64,000 nucleotides of DNA from Selaginella moellendorffii (Eukaryota; Streptophyta; Lycopodiopsida; Selaginellales; Selaginellaceae): NCBI RefSeq assembly GCF_000143415.4, contig NW_003314305.1:1047526-1111525 (forward strand), written 5' to 3'. A model generated the notes under the pieces. The model was not told where the DNA came from. It ran no database searches and saw nothing but the letters and a program-made list of their open reading frames with translations. Positions 1 to 13,440 of this stretch are shown here, in pieces. The number at the start of each line of letters is the position of its first letter. The stretch's first letter is position 1. Both the position numbers and the translations under genes were made by a program.

Positions 1-2059
1 TCAGAGGGGATTATGCGAGGCTCTCTGCATATATTATAGCATATGTAATTTTCAAAGGATTAATTTAAACAATATACTTATCTGTCATTGGTCTCATTCT
101 ATGAATGGATAAAATTATGTTTCGAATCTTTTTGTGAAAAGCATAAGATTGAGCCTACATTTAAAAGCCTCTAAACAATGCCGACGCATTCATTCGGCCA
201 TTGACGAGGAGTCGCCATCTCCAGTCGAAATCTGACCCAAACCCCGCGATCTAGGCTTGAAAGAAGGTGCCACGGAGGGGAATCAAGTTCAATTGCATTC
301 CTCGAAAGAAGGTGCCAGGGAGGCGAATCAAGAAGGGTTCAATTGCATGGCTTTGGTGAATGTCAGGCTGATGCACTGTGGAGATGGCGGCGAACTGCCT
401 GGCCTGCCTTCGAGTCGTCTCGCGGGCGGTGAAGGTGGTGAGCCCTCTTGTGCGTCCTAGTGCCTCCTTTGCGAAGGAGAAGCATTTTGAGCTTGGATTT
501 AATGTCTCTCTGTACCACTTGTTTAATCTCCTTTTGTTCTAGGTGACATAGCATGGACTTGTCGTGCAATATACACTAGACAGCTTTTCTGCTTGAGTTG
601 CAATGAATGAGTGCGTGCCACGTGATGGAGCTCTGAATACTATGGTATCATTTAGGCAAGGATCAAGCCTACAGTGATTCAGGATTTACCGCAATTTCAA
701 GAAGCTGGACACCACATTTCACGCAGTGTTTATGCTGATATGTCTGTTAGAAATTTCATAAGGCACCATCAATAAAGGGATTCTCAAGTTGGAGACAATC
801 TTAGCCATTCTTCAACATTGCTGCTGTTACACATTACATATTCTTTCTCTTTCTGACAAAAAACTTAAATAACTTTAAAAACCATAAGTTATAGTACAAC
901 CTGGAAAATATAGATGTCATCATTTTTTATCTATCTTATATTTTGTTTTGGCAGTCTTGTGGTGCCCAACAAGAAGCATGAGACTGCAAACAAAGAATTA
1001 CCTGGAAAATACAGAGGTCAAGCATTTTCAATGCCAGATAAGGCATGCAATTCCTAAAAGGATAGTAAAGATATAGATAGATTTCACACCCATATGATGT
1101 TTTTCTATTGAATGAGCATTAAAGCTTCATCCCATGGTAATAGATAGCACATGCATTGTTCTTGATGCCAGTACAATAGGTGGATGATCCCTAGTCTATC
1201 AAGTTAGATGCCCTGTCATTCAGTATGTTGGCATTAGATGTGGAAGGTAACATAATTTGCTCATGATTGGTTTGAATCATTTTTGCTAGTAGTGTAAGAA
1301 GTGGCATTAAATCACTTTTAATTTGCTCTCTATACACATCAAAGTTCCTACCATATACAAATTTATTTCAAATTTGTATCAGTAAAACCTATCCTTCCAA
1401 TTTACTAGAAGAGGTGGAGGAAGAGGAGGAGGATGGCCTTTCATCCAGACTCAAATTGTAGTTCAAGTGTCAATAGTGATAATGTTGTTGTCCTATAGAT
1501 TCTATTATTTTCCAACCTTTTAAATTCAATTCATTTACACATTTTCAGGCCTTTTGTCATTTTTTGCAATTGAGGGGATTCAGTAGTCTAGCTGCATTTG
1601 GCACCTAGATCCACTTAAATTTGAGACTAAGACCATTGTGTACCTCATATGCTATCTTAAAATTTCAATGCCATCATTGTATAAATATATGTGGCAAATT
1701 AGAAAGGTGTATATTATAAGGTGCTACCCAAAGAGGTACTTCATCACATTCACACTAACAATGTTAAGGAGATTATCAAATTTTGATATAGTTGTCAACC
1801 TAAAAGATACTAGTTTAGCTGATACCAAATTTGTGAGCCTTATTCACTCACAACATAACCAAATTGCAATAGAGGCATTTCAATTTTTTGCCTTAGCATA
1901 TTGTAAACTTATAAGCTATGGTTTCTATGTATATGCCATTATTTTTGGTGCAACTCATTATATTATAGCTTGCAAGTTGACTGCCTCCAAAAATCTCATA
2001 TAATATTCAAAATATACACATGGGGTATTTGTTTATTTGAGGCCTAAACACATCTTGAA
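1..2059. other. Gene-poor AT-rich stretch
   Basis: I see no supportable gene here. The stretch is AT-rich with stops in all frames, apart from a 121-codon plus-strand frame at 1638-2003 that resembles no family I can name with confidence. Its late part is loosely reminiscent of a retroelement RNase H region, but that is too weak to call. It adjoins the solo LTR at 2065, so decayed repeat sequence is the likeliest content. Confidence 0.5.
259..349 (+). repeat. Imperfect two-copy tandem repeat, about 45 bp unit
   Basis: Two adjacent units begin with GAAAGAAGGTGCCA, continue through GGGAATCAAG-like sequence and end in TTCAATTGCAT. The second unit carries small insertions. It lies in a slightly GC-richer patch with no recognisable protein. 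Confidence 0.55.
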
Positions 2060-2064
2060 CAACA

Positions 2065-2822
2065 TGTGAGATACAAATCCTAGAGCCCCAAAAGTGGAGT
2101 CGAAAGGACGCCATGTGGTAGTGGCCAAAACGGAAGCTAAATGAGAGTAACACATTTGAACTAAAAACTCTAACTTGAAAAGTCAAGAGCAAGAGTGGAA
2201 CTCTTAACAAAGTGCTCAAAGAATGAGCATAAAGCGAGCAATAAATGAATTTCTAGAAAAGGGACACAAGAGAACTAACATATGACATATGGAAGTGTTA
2301 AGATGGACCTGAGATGAAGTCCTAAAATGAAGTCCGAGATGGAATCCGAGATGGACCCGAGATGGACCCGAGATGGAGTCCGAAATGGAGTTTGAGATGG
2401 AGTCTGAAGATGGACATAAGATGGAATATGAGATAGACCCGAGACAAAGTCCGAGATAGAGTCTAAAATGGACCCGAGATGGAGTCTGAGATGGAATCGA
2501 GATCAAGACCGAAACTGAGATTAAGTCCAAGTCCGAAACCAAATCCAAGTCCGAGTTCGAGTTTGAGTTTGAGTTTAAGTTCAAGTCTGAGTCCGAATAC
2601 TAATATATGTTGTTGGATGAAAACCCAAAGCGATCATCATGGGATTGGACATGTGGAGCACTTGGACCAAATCTAATAGCTGAGTGGTATGGATGCCATT
2701 CTCAAGGCTAGCAAGTCCCCAAGTTCGAAATATGACTTATGGAGGTTATGAGTGAAACTTCTCTAAGTGGTCAAAGGTGTAATTAAGTGACTAAAGTAGA
2801 ATAGAAAAATTAATCACTTACA
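2065..2822 (+). mobile_element. Solo LTR, shortened copy, with target-site duplication
   Basis: The segment starts TGTGAG and ends CTTACA, giving the TG...CA ends of a long terminal repeat. It is flanked on both sides by the same 5 bp, CAACA (2060-2064 and 2823-2827). Most of its length aligns by eye with 4003-5665. The middle part, corresponding to about 4705-5475 of the longer copy, is absent here. It contains a GAGATGGAGTCC-type minisatellite. No retroelement coding sequence lies next to it, so it is a solo LTR left by recombination. It is more diverged and more AT-rich than the other copy. Confidence 0.75.
2312..2590 (+). repeat. GAGATGGAGTCC-type minisatellite inside solo LTR
   Basis: Degenerate 12-bp units of the form GAGATGGA(G/C)(T/C)CC grade into 6-bp GAGTCC-like units toward the right. 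The tract gives long open frames of low-complexity protein on both strands, which I regard as by-products of the repeat. The same tract is present at the same relative place in the LTR at 4003-5665. Confidence 0.8.
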
Positions 2823-3630
2823 CAACAATACTCTATAGCATAATGATATCAAAAGGGATATAGTTTGCTATTGAAATCCTATAGCTAAGAGCTTTATATA
2901 TGAGACATCAACATATAACTTAGCACTCACTGTGTTAAACTTTTATCCAAATAAGGATTGAATCCATTTTGTTTTACATTTGTGGAAAAAGCTTTTAATT
3001 CCCTTCTCGAGATAAAAAAGTTATGAATCACTACTTCCATTTAGAGTTATTAAATTTATCCTCACTTCACCATATATGTTCAACATTCCACTATTGTATC
3101 CATTTAGCCTCACTCCATTGAGGTTATATATTTTATTTGGACTTATTATACTCATCCTCATTACATAACCTATGTTTCGTCTTCACTCCAATACCATTGT
3201 TATCTATCCTCACTCCATCATCATGATTAAACTACCATCTGTCCCCTCTACCACCTCTTCTGAAAAAAGAAGACAGCTTTAAGTATTAGAAAAAGAGGAG
3301 AAATTGACAAAATTTAGGAAGAAATATTGTAGAAAAAAAGAATAAAAGAGCATTAAAAAATAATTTTTAACAGTTGTTAAAATGGAAAAAAAATAAAGAA
3401 ATTTACTTAAAACTTGAATGATAGAGAACCTTTTGTAATAAGAGACTCTTTCTAAATAGAAATGTTATTAAAAAATACTATATATAATATAGCAAGTATA
3501 CTATAATATATATATATATAGATATATATATATACACACACACACATATACATATATCATACACTTAGACCTTAGACATTTTACAGATCTTATAAATTTA
3601 GAGTTTTAAAAAATAAGTAACTAAATTTTT

Positions 3631-3800
3631 TGTGAGGTCCAAGTGTACAAATATGATGTTATATATTAATATTAGTGTAGTGGGATCTTAATAAAGACTG
3701 AAGGCACTACTAACTATAAATGATCATCATAATTAGTCTCTACAAAATAAAAAACTTTGTCCTCAAGATGAATATTAAAAATGTAAATACCAAAATGGCA
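3631..3800 (+). mobile_element. Ty3/gypsy LTR start and internal scrap
   Basis: 3631-3690 begins TGTGAGGTCCAAGTG and runs into a segment matching the reverse complement of 62060-62127, the presumed 3' LTR start of the gypsy element near the right end of the window. 3716-3800 matches 63325-63413, part of the same element. The two pieces are brought together by deletion, so this is a mosaic fragment. TA/CA simple sequence precedes it at about 3495-3550. Confidence 0.5.
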
Positions 3801-4002
3801 AGTAATCAGCAACTAATGTAAAAATTCTCAAACCCATCACAAAGCTTTTAAATTCACGACTCAAGCTTTTGAGTTTTATAAGCTTTGTTAAGAGAAGGTA
3901 AATTTTGTATTGCACCTTGTAAACATTGAATATCAAGTATAGTATTTGATAGTATAAAATCCTTATTTAGAAAATCTATAGATAGTAGAATAACAAGTTC
4001 GT

Positions 4003-5665
4003 TGTGAGACACAAAATCTCTAAGCCCCAAAGTGGAGCCGGAAGGGCACCACGTGGTAGTGGCCGAAGTGAAAGCCAAACGAGCGTAACACATTTGGACT
4101 AAAAGCTCCGCCTTGAAAGGTCAAGAGCGGGAGTGGAACTCCCAACAAAGTGCTCAAGGAATGAGCACGAAGCGAGCAATAAGTGAGGCTCTAAAAAGGG
4201 ACCCAAAAGGACCAACACATGACACGTGGAAGTGTCTGAGATGGAGTCCGAGATGGACTGAGATGGAGTCCAAGATGGAGTCCGAGGTGGACCGAGACGG
4301 AGTCCGAGATGGAGTCCGAGATGGAGTCCGAGGTGGACCAAGACGGAGTCCGAGATAGAGTCCGAGATGGAGTCCAAGATGGAGTCCGAGCTGTGGGCCG
4401 AGACAAAGTCCAAGATGGAGTTCGAGATGGACCTGAGATGGAATCTGAGATGGAGTCCGAGAAGGACTCAAGATGGAGTCTGAGGTCGAGACCGAGACCG
4501 AGACCTGGACCGAGACCGAGACCTGGACCGAGACTGAGACCAAGACCGAGACCAAGACCGAGACCGGGACTGAGACCGAGATCGGGACCAAGACCGAGAC
4601 CGAGGCCGAGGCCAAGAACGGGCCTGAGCCCAAGTCCGAGTCCGAGTCCAATTCTGAGTCCGAGTCCGAGTCCGAGTTTGAGTCTGAGAGGGTGAAAGCC
4701 CAAAGCGTTCGTTTCGCAGACCCTGGGGGGTTTGGTGAGCTCCAAAAGTATAATAAGGGGGAGGACTGCAGTGGAGCTAGTTTGGCCCAGGAAGGCTGTA
4801 CCCAGTGTTGGGTGATGAGCTGCCCACTGGGAAGTCCAAGACTAGAGTGAACACAGACCGATAAGCGGGGTAGCTTGGTGAAGTGTTCGGAAGCCGGCTC
4901 TAGTTCCCCTGGGAGATCGACTAGCCGATGCTCCCAGTCCAAGTGTGGGTGGCACTACTTACTTGGATACCAGGTGTGACTCAACAGATTCTCGCTCTAA
5001 GCCCATGGCTAGAGCACCCAAAGGCGGAAGGCGGGGAGAGTACCCACGAGGCTTGCGTAAGGCCATGGTGTTCCGAAATGTTGTCCCAAAGGCCCAAACT
5101 GTGGAAAGGAAGAGGAGTAGTCCTCTGCTGTAGTGACCAAGGATACAGTCGTGTGGTGAGGAAGTCCTAGAGAACCATGGGACTTAGTGGTCGGGCCGGT
5201 GGGCCTTGATCCAGTGGCAGTGTTGGCGAACACGGCCAAAGACAAAAAGGGACTTGGTGGGGACCAAAAAGGAGATATTGGGGAAGGCTATTCCCCATGT
5301 CTGTGGGCATTCTTAGGATGCTCAGGAGTGGATCTGGGATGACCACTCATGAACAGATGGCCCAGTCTTGGAGAGACGGGATTGCAATGCAGGTGGTGTT
5401 GGACCACCGATGTGACCAAGGTGACTGGGCATGGCCTAGTGTAACGGGCTGGTGTGTTGGTGGTGCCTTGGGGTGTCAGTCATGGGACCGGACACGTGGA
5501 GCACTTGGACCAAGTGCAAAGGTTGAGTGGCATGGATGCCATTCTTAGGGCTAGCAAGCCCCAAGTCCTGAGAGGGATTTATGAAGGTTGTGAATGAGAC
5601 TCCTCCAAGTGGTTGGAGGTGCGATTAAGTGACTAAAGTAGAATGGAAAAAATTAATCGCTTACA
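4003..5665 (+). mobile_element. Solo LTR, long copy
   Basis: The segment starts TGTGAG and ends CTTACA, the same ends as 2065-2822. It is flanked by TTCGT (3998-4002) and TTCAT (5666-5670), a 5-bp target duplication with one change. It is about 1.66 kb long, GC-richer than its surroundings and better preserved than the shorter copy. It carries the minisatellite at 4236-4690 and a unique GC-rich section at about 4700-5480. No gag-pol lies beside it. The long low-complexity frames on both strands over the minisatellite are not genes. Confidence 0.75.
4236..4690 (+). repeat. GAGATGGAGTCC-type minisatellite, long copy
   Basis: The left part is an array of roughly 12-bp units (GAGATGGAGTCC and variants). 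The right part becomes 6-bp GAGACC, AAGACC and GAGTCC units. Because the units are multiples of three, every frame stays open for long distances, producing spurious frames rich in Glu-Ser-Asp, Arg-Pro or Leu-Gly. Confidence 0.85.
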
Positions 5666-6049
5666 TTCATTATGAATAAATAAAAGAGTGAAGAAGGGAA
5701 ACAAACTCAAAAAAGAGCATTAACATTAGCCATAGAATCCCCAAATGATGAACAATCTCAAAATTATATATCTAAAAGTTTAGAGCCTACCAAATAATAC
5801 AACTAATCAAGTTTTTCTACTTCAATAATAAAGCAACTATAGCATGATCACCTTTTAATAATGTTTGAGAACCATGCAAATATACATGAAACTTCTTGAA
5901 ACACTAAACTATTGTTATATTCCACATTTTCTCCACACTTACTATGATTTTCATATTCTATATGGGTATATGAAACATCATCATGTTACTAAAAAGTTGT
6001 GTAAATCTTTTTATTGGCCAAAGATGTGACATTATGTTATTCAATAGTT

Positions 6050-6560
6050 GTGTTTGGTGTTAAATTTCCCCTTCATACTATGGAAGGATAGTTGAAATTA
6101 ATTACTTCCCATCTATTTGATTTAGTGGTGCTAGATTTAATGGGGTATTTTCCATGGTTGACTATTAGGAATGAGTACGTCATTATCACCTTTGATTACT
6201 TGACTTGTTAGGAGGAAATTAATGCTCTTACTAGTGCATTTGCAATTACTATTGAATACTTATTTCTCAATCAAGTAGTGTTTCAACATTCTTTGCCAGA
6301 GAAGTTTCTTTTAAATAATAGACTTGCATTTATAATTGAGGCATTTCACATGTTAACATCTTGGTTGAGAATACATTACACTTTCACAAGTGTTTATCAT
6401 TCACAAATAAATGGTTTGTTCAAACTTTTAAAAGGATGATTGCAAAGTACATGAATTTTCAACACTTGAATTGAGATAGTTATTTACTACCTCTTCATTA
6501 TGCATATGTGACAAAGTACAGTGTTTCATAAATGTTTCACCATATAAACTCTTATATAGT
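6050..6560 (+). mobile_element. Decayed Ty3/gypsy integrase fragment
   Basis: Read on the plus strand with stops ignored, pieces match gypsy integrase: DLMG, then NEYVII followed by DYLT, then FTSVYHSQ and a following GLF..LLKG stretch. The reading is broken by stops, and there is no intact polyprotein. It is a retroelement fossil and may derive from the same family as the element at 61.4-63.4 kb. Confidence 0.65.
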
Positions 6561-6964
6561 CATGATTTGATATTTTCAACAGAATTAAATTTACCCTTGT
6601 TTGGGTGGCCATGACTAAAAGTTGCAAGGATCTCCTAGGCATCCCCACATTTCCATACACTTCAATAAGAAGATTTAAATCCACCAATAAAGTATAAACT
6701 CACTCTCACATTCGAGAAGTGCTACAAAAATGGAGAGAGATGTCCCCCTAAGTTACCCACTCAATCCTATGCCAGCTCCTTGCAACCTCACAAGCACAAG
6801 ATTCTGGTTGTTGTTGAGGGCAATGATAGAGCCCTTGCCCTACTTATCATGTTGTTTCGAGCTGCTCCATGGCCATCGATCCAAGCTCAACCATTCAAGC
6901 ATGCATATCACGTTTGAATTGACTTCATCAACTGAACGGTCAAAGGAGTCCTTGGTAATGTAAT

Positions 6965-7034
6965 GTGGCTGTAGTTAGTGGTGAGATTCCATGTTGTGGC
7001 TGTGGAGACCTGGGCTTGAATCCCAGTAGCCACA
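6965..7034 (+). pseudogene. Decayed tRNA-His (GUG) copy
   Basis: Seventy bases resemble the intact tRNA-His at 8439-8510 but on the opposite strand. It lacks one base in the D loop and one after the D arm, and has several C-to-T changes that turn stem pairs into G-U wobbles. The GTG anticodon and most of the T arm remain. It sits about 65 bp beyond the stop of the dehydrogenase gene. Function is doubtful, though not excluded. Confidence 0.7.
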
Positions 7035-7100
7035 ATTGCATTCTTTTTTGGTAAGCTTGTTGAAGTTTTAGTTTGACTTTATTTGCATGCTTTGGTCAAA

Positions 7101-8261
7101 TTAATACATTTCGAGAAACACTGGATGCAACGGAGGCATGGCTGTTCTGCTACATTCATTGAACTCGTCCAGAAGCACTGAAGAAGTACCTTTCTCCAAG
7201 TAGAGTGGGATGTGATCAAAACCAACATCTTGTTTGTTGGAGAAAAACCTCCCTGTTGTAGATTCGGAGGCTGGAAGCAATGCCAGCCAAATAGCTGTTT
7301 CAGCCCCGGCTTGAGGCGAATGACCATTATTCCTTGACATATCGGTGCTCGTCAGCCCTGGACACATGCAATTCACAAAGATTTTACGACCTTGTTTGGG
7401 GAGATCCCATGCCATCGCTCTTGAGTAAGCATTGATAAGGAGTTTAGATAAGCAATAGTCGTATGCTCCAAAGATCCCAGACCACCCTTTTTCTCTAAGT
7501 TGGCCATGCTCCACATCCTCGATGAACTCCTCTGCCACTTCGTCCAAAGTTTCGACTGAGAGGTTGTCAATGTTAGAAATCTTTTGTACCACGGCTTGGT
7601 TTCGAAGAGCCTGTTAAGCACCGAGAGTTTATAGCTAAATCCAGAAGAGACTTACATCCATTCGGCTTGTTGCTGAACTCACATTGATGATGCGAGACCC
7701 ATGGGGAGATTGTGATCTTAAGAGAGGGAGCAAGCACTCGATCACCATCCTCGTTCCGTAGTAGTTCGTGCTGATAACATCCTTGGAACTCTCCACTGTT
7801 GGATTTCCCAAGTGATCATTTCTTGAGATTCCAGCATTGTTAACCTTTATAGCATAGATCTATAAATTATTGCCAGAATTCAGGGGAGAACTCAAACATA
7901 CCAATATGTCAACGCCATTGAACTTAGTTTCGATCCATTTAGCAAAGTTTTGGATGGATGACGGGCTTCTCACGTCCAAGACATGGAAGTGAAGCGTTTC
8001 CGGATTGATCTTTTGATCCTTCTTGAGAGAATTTAGAGCCGCCAATCCCCTTTGCTCGTCTCTGGATGTCAGGATTGTAGTCACTCCCTTGAGTGCCAGG
8101 CCTTGAGCAATGGCAAATCCGAGCCCCTTATTGCTCCCAGTCACCACCGCAATTGTATCTTTGGACCACCATCTTGTTGTCCAGGAAAAGAGCATGGAAG
8201 AGACTTGAGTCAAGCAAATGTAAGAAGTATTTCTCCAGAACACTTACTGCGAGTCCGCCAT
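7101..8261 (-). CDS. Short-chain dehydrogenase/reductase (carbonyl reductase-like)
   Basis: Four exons can be joined cleanly: 8261-8248, 8172-7902, 7844-7656 and 7610-7101, giving 327 residues with no stops. The tiny first exon (ATGGCGGACTCGCA before GTAAGT) supplies the start MADSQWWSKD. The NADP-binding loop TGSNKGLG, the NNAG structural motif (second exon junction falls just before it) and the catalytic YxxxK (YCLSK, near residue 215) are all present. The layout matches plant cytosolic carbonyl reductase and menthone/salutaridine reductase-like enzymes, which reduce ketones or aldehydes with NADPH. The substrate is not inferable. A close paralogue with identical intron positions lies at 24998-26151 on the other strand. 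An intact tRNA-His lies about 180 bp upstream on the same strand. Confidence 0.88.
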
Positions 8262-8438
8262 AGCTCAAGAAGGCAACAGTTGCACGCACGATTGAGATGT
8301 GATATTGTGGTGCTGGTCTTGTGCTTTTATTTGCGTGAAAGGACAGTGAGGTTATTGCTGGAAAAGAAAAGTCTTCTCGGGGATTTGTCGATTAGCAACT
8401 CAAGAATAAGACTACAGTTTTGTTTAGCACAAAATGGA

Positions 8439-8510
8439 TGTGGCTGCTGGGATTCGAGCCCAGGTCTCCACGGCCACAACGTGGAATTCTCACCACTAAA
8501 CTACAGCCAC
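8439..8510 (-). tRNA. tRNA-His (GUG)
   Basis: A 72-base cloverleaf reads on the minus strand. The acceptor stem GTGGCTG pairs with CAGCCAC, the anticodon stem CCACG/CGTGG encloses loop TTGTGGC, and the T loop is TTCGAA-like with discriminator A. As in eukaryotic tRNA-His, the extra G(-1) would be added after transcription. There is no intron. It is the intact parent-type copy of the decayed one at 6965-7034. Confidence 0.95.
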
Positions 8511-8879
8511 ATTACTTGTTAAGTGGGTTAAATAGTTCCACTAGATTTATATTTATTTCCTGAGAAAAAAATTGATCTCCTCGCGTGAGAATGGTGCTGG
8601 ATTGTCGGTGCAATCCCATCTTTTGTGGTCGATTGCACTAGAGATGTTGTCCTACTTTGAGATTGGTCCTGGAAATGAGCATGAAGAACGTCAAGGAGAA
8701 ATAAGCAAGAACCTTTCAAACGAAACATGACATGAACTTCATGGTCCCATCTTAGAGAACAGTGACATCTTGGACGCTTTGCGGAGCGTCTGCAGCGTCA
8801 ACTGGGAAAAGAAGAGAGGGGTTCAGCATTGAGTACTCCTAGATGTGAATGAAATGAGCCTTGTTATTGGAGGCTCCTC
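8511..8879. other. Spacer between tRNA-His and MCM3 pseudogene
   Basis: I see no gene. Short frames on both strands lack recognisable motifs. Confidence 0.4.
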
Positions 8880-10650
<1,771 letters not shown>

Positions 10651-12656
10651 GCAAACCTGGAACGAATTAAAACAAATTCAAACTCAAATGAAAAGCCTTG
10701 GATCTTTTAGCTCAACACCTGAATCCGTGAAGGAACGTACCAAACCAGGGCTTAATATTGGCCAACTACTAAAAAAAAACTTGACTAGTAAAAGTTTTTT
10801 TAGTGGTTGAGTTTGTAATTAAAATTGTCATTTGAATACAAATAAAAAATCTAACTAGTAGCAGCTTTAAAGAGGCTCTAGTGTTAATTTAATGTTGTTC
10901 TGCAACAAAAACCTCACTCACATGAAGCAGTATTTGTAGGGACAACCTGCTGTTTACATGATGTTTTAGTTCCAGTTTCTAGTGATGCAGTTGAGTGTGA
11001 AAACCTCAAACATATGTCTTTGTTTACCCATATCTTTAATAAGCTCTTCAATAAATGATACAATTGTGTTTTGCCAAATCCTGCTGGGAGTAAAACACTA
11101 ACTTAAATATGGATTGGATTCAATCTAATCCATTCATTCTTGGATCTAAATAAATAAAAGTTTTATGTGAAATTAAGCTAAAGTTATTTAATAAAGGCTA
11201 CCAAAAGAGTCCCAGGTCTTGAACAAGCCTTGAACTATCTTCTTATCAAAGATTTGATACAGGAACAGTAAAGGTATTACCTTTTGCCTCTGTTGGAGTT
11301 AACAAAAACCCTATAAGTATATGCAGTAAAAAGAATGGTCCTAAGAGTTGCAAATATGACATTGCTCGTCAAAAACCTCCCCACACCCTAGTTAAATCCA
11401 CATAGCATGTATTTAAAATGTCAAGCTCAAAATCTGTTGCTACTCTTCAGCCTTAGTATAAGCTCTCAAATTCCCACATTTCTGGAGGATTGCTACAAAG
11501 TAGAAAGAAAAAAATGTGGTCAAGTTTCTTAGTTGATCCGCTCAACCCAAATGCCTATTAGAGCTCCTTGCAACCTTGCAAGCATGCCCACTTGATTGTT
11601 AATTGATACAATGAAGCAGTATTCAGCTAAATTGACCTGATCAACAAAGGAACAAGACTATTTGACCCACTTGTGGGGAGGCAAAGTTTATTTATGAAAG
11701 AATGCTATGTTTAGTTGTATGAACAATTACTGTCACAACTTTTTCCAAGTATGGTAATATACTTTGACATAAATGAGTCTTGTTTCTCATACCAAAGAAG
11801 GTAAAGAAGAGGTGAGGGTGTTTTTTAGACTCTTACCAGTGTTCTCTATGGTAGACAAAGTGTGTTTGACTGTTTATCATTTTGTTTGAATCAATGATAA
11901 TTTCTCTTTGATAAATTATTGAGTTTAAATTGTGATAGAATATCTAACTTTACTTTTAAAAGTTTAGTATACATGTTAGGGTTTGCATATACCTCAATTT
12001 TATAGGGTGCCCCCACTTTGTCTTTTCAAGTAAAAACAAAGCTTTCATAGTAAAGTTATTTTTAATCCATTTTTATTGCAAAATAATATTTAATAGGAAA
12101 TTATCCACAAAAATTGACTGTTTCATTATATTAACTCTTTATTAACATATTTAAATTAACTTCTAAAAAGATTTTTCAAGATTTTCATTTAGTAGTGTAA
12201 TTATCTTATAAGAACTTATAATTTTAAATAAATTAGTTTCAAAGTGTATTCATTTTTAGTTTAGATCTCCATATAAAAGCTTGTCTATTTTTGTTAAATA
12301 CAGCTATATAACTTGTATTTTCTACACAACATGAAAATGTTATAAATTATTAGACCATATAACAATATATTTTCTATCATAAATTACAAGATTCGTATCT
12401 TTTTGTATATAAAGAAAACATTCAATACCTTTTTTTGATGTTTCAGTTTTTCATATTAAAATCTTTCATAATAGAGAACATTACAGTTGAATTGTATATA
12501 TAAAATATACATTTGATTTGGTGATTGAAGAAAATCTTCTTTGCGAAGGCAAGAAAAATAAAAATAATTTGCTCCACTTTTTATACCAGTTTTATGAATT
12601 AAAAAATATTTTATTTCATCTAAATTTTTTTTAATAGTAAACTATTGTTTTAAAAA

Positions 12657-12801
12657 NNNNNNNNNNNNNNNNNNNNNNNNNNNNNNNNNNNNNNNNNNNN
12701 NNNNNNNNNNNNNNNNNNNNNNNNNNNNNNNNNNNNNNNNNNNNNNNNNNNNNNNNNNNNNNNNNNNNNNNNNNNNNNNNNNNNNNNNNNNNNNNNNNNN
12801 N
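12657..12801. other. Assembly gap (145 N)
   Basis: An unbroken run of N. The frame spanning it on the minus strand is an artefact. Confidence 0.99.
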
Positions 12802-13003
12802 AAACTTTTTTGTAGTGATTTACCTTTATTTATTAATAAAACTAAATAATATAATATCATAATATATTATAATTTGCTTTTAGTCTTGTATATCAAGAGC
12901 AATTATTGTTATAAGTAAACTGATATGTTGTTGATCCATAAATATCTCTTTTCTTTTACCCAATGAGCTCTCAAATAGGAATGAAATCATTTTTTCTAGA
13001 ATA

Positions 13004-13050
13004 CACACACACACACACACACAAAGATATATATATATATATATATATAC
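13004..13050 (+). repeat. Compound AC/AT microsatellite
   Basis: (AC)n followed by (AT)n in an AT-rich spacer. Confidence 0.9.
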
Positions 13051-13440
13051 TTATATATATTCACTATCAATGTAATACAATTATCTTTTATTAACATGAT
13101 TTTAACAAAAAGACATCTAAAGAAAGACATGTTGCTATAATAAGTGCAAAACCTTATAAAAAATAAAGGTTGTCGTAGCTAGTACGCTATTCTGGTTTTC
13201 ATTTTTGAAAACTAGTCTAGCTTCTTACAACTGCCGCTGTCAAGTTATCAAGCCCAATGCTTTGAGAGTTTCCAGATGAGACAGGCAGTGGGCCAACGTT
13301 TTGTGCGGAGTTGGGCCTTGATCAAGCGTCACCGTTGAATCTCAAGGGAGCTAGCGTTGAATCCCAAGTCAATTCTTTCATTTTCATACTATTAAGATCA
13401 TGTGAGCCTGATAGCTATTATTTACGGACTTCACAACATC

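Larger units (their letters stand above)
10651..13195. other. AT-rich gene-free stretch with repeat remnants
   Basis: I see no gene. A segment near 11460-11590 resembles 6700-6800 (shared CTACAAA...GAGA and AGCTCCTTGCAACCT words), pointing to a dispersed repeat. The right part is extremely AT-rich and interrupted by an N run. Confidence 0.5.

Noticed and set aside
1638-2003. 121-codon frame as a retroelement RNase H gene
   Set aside because: Only a vague resemblance near its end. No catalytic residues could be aligned with confidence.
4154-4942. Open frame of 262 codons on the minus strand and several others on both strands
   Set aside because: They lie over a 12-bp/6-bp minisatellite whose unit length is divisible by three, which keeps all frames open. 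The translations are simple repeats with no start context or family match.
12642-12860. Frame spanning the N run
   Set aside because: Its residues are almost all undefined; it is an assembly-gap artefact.
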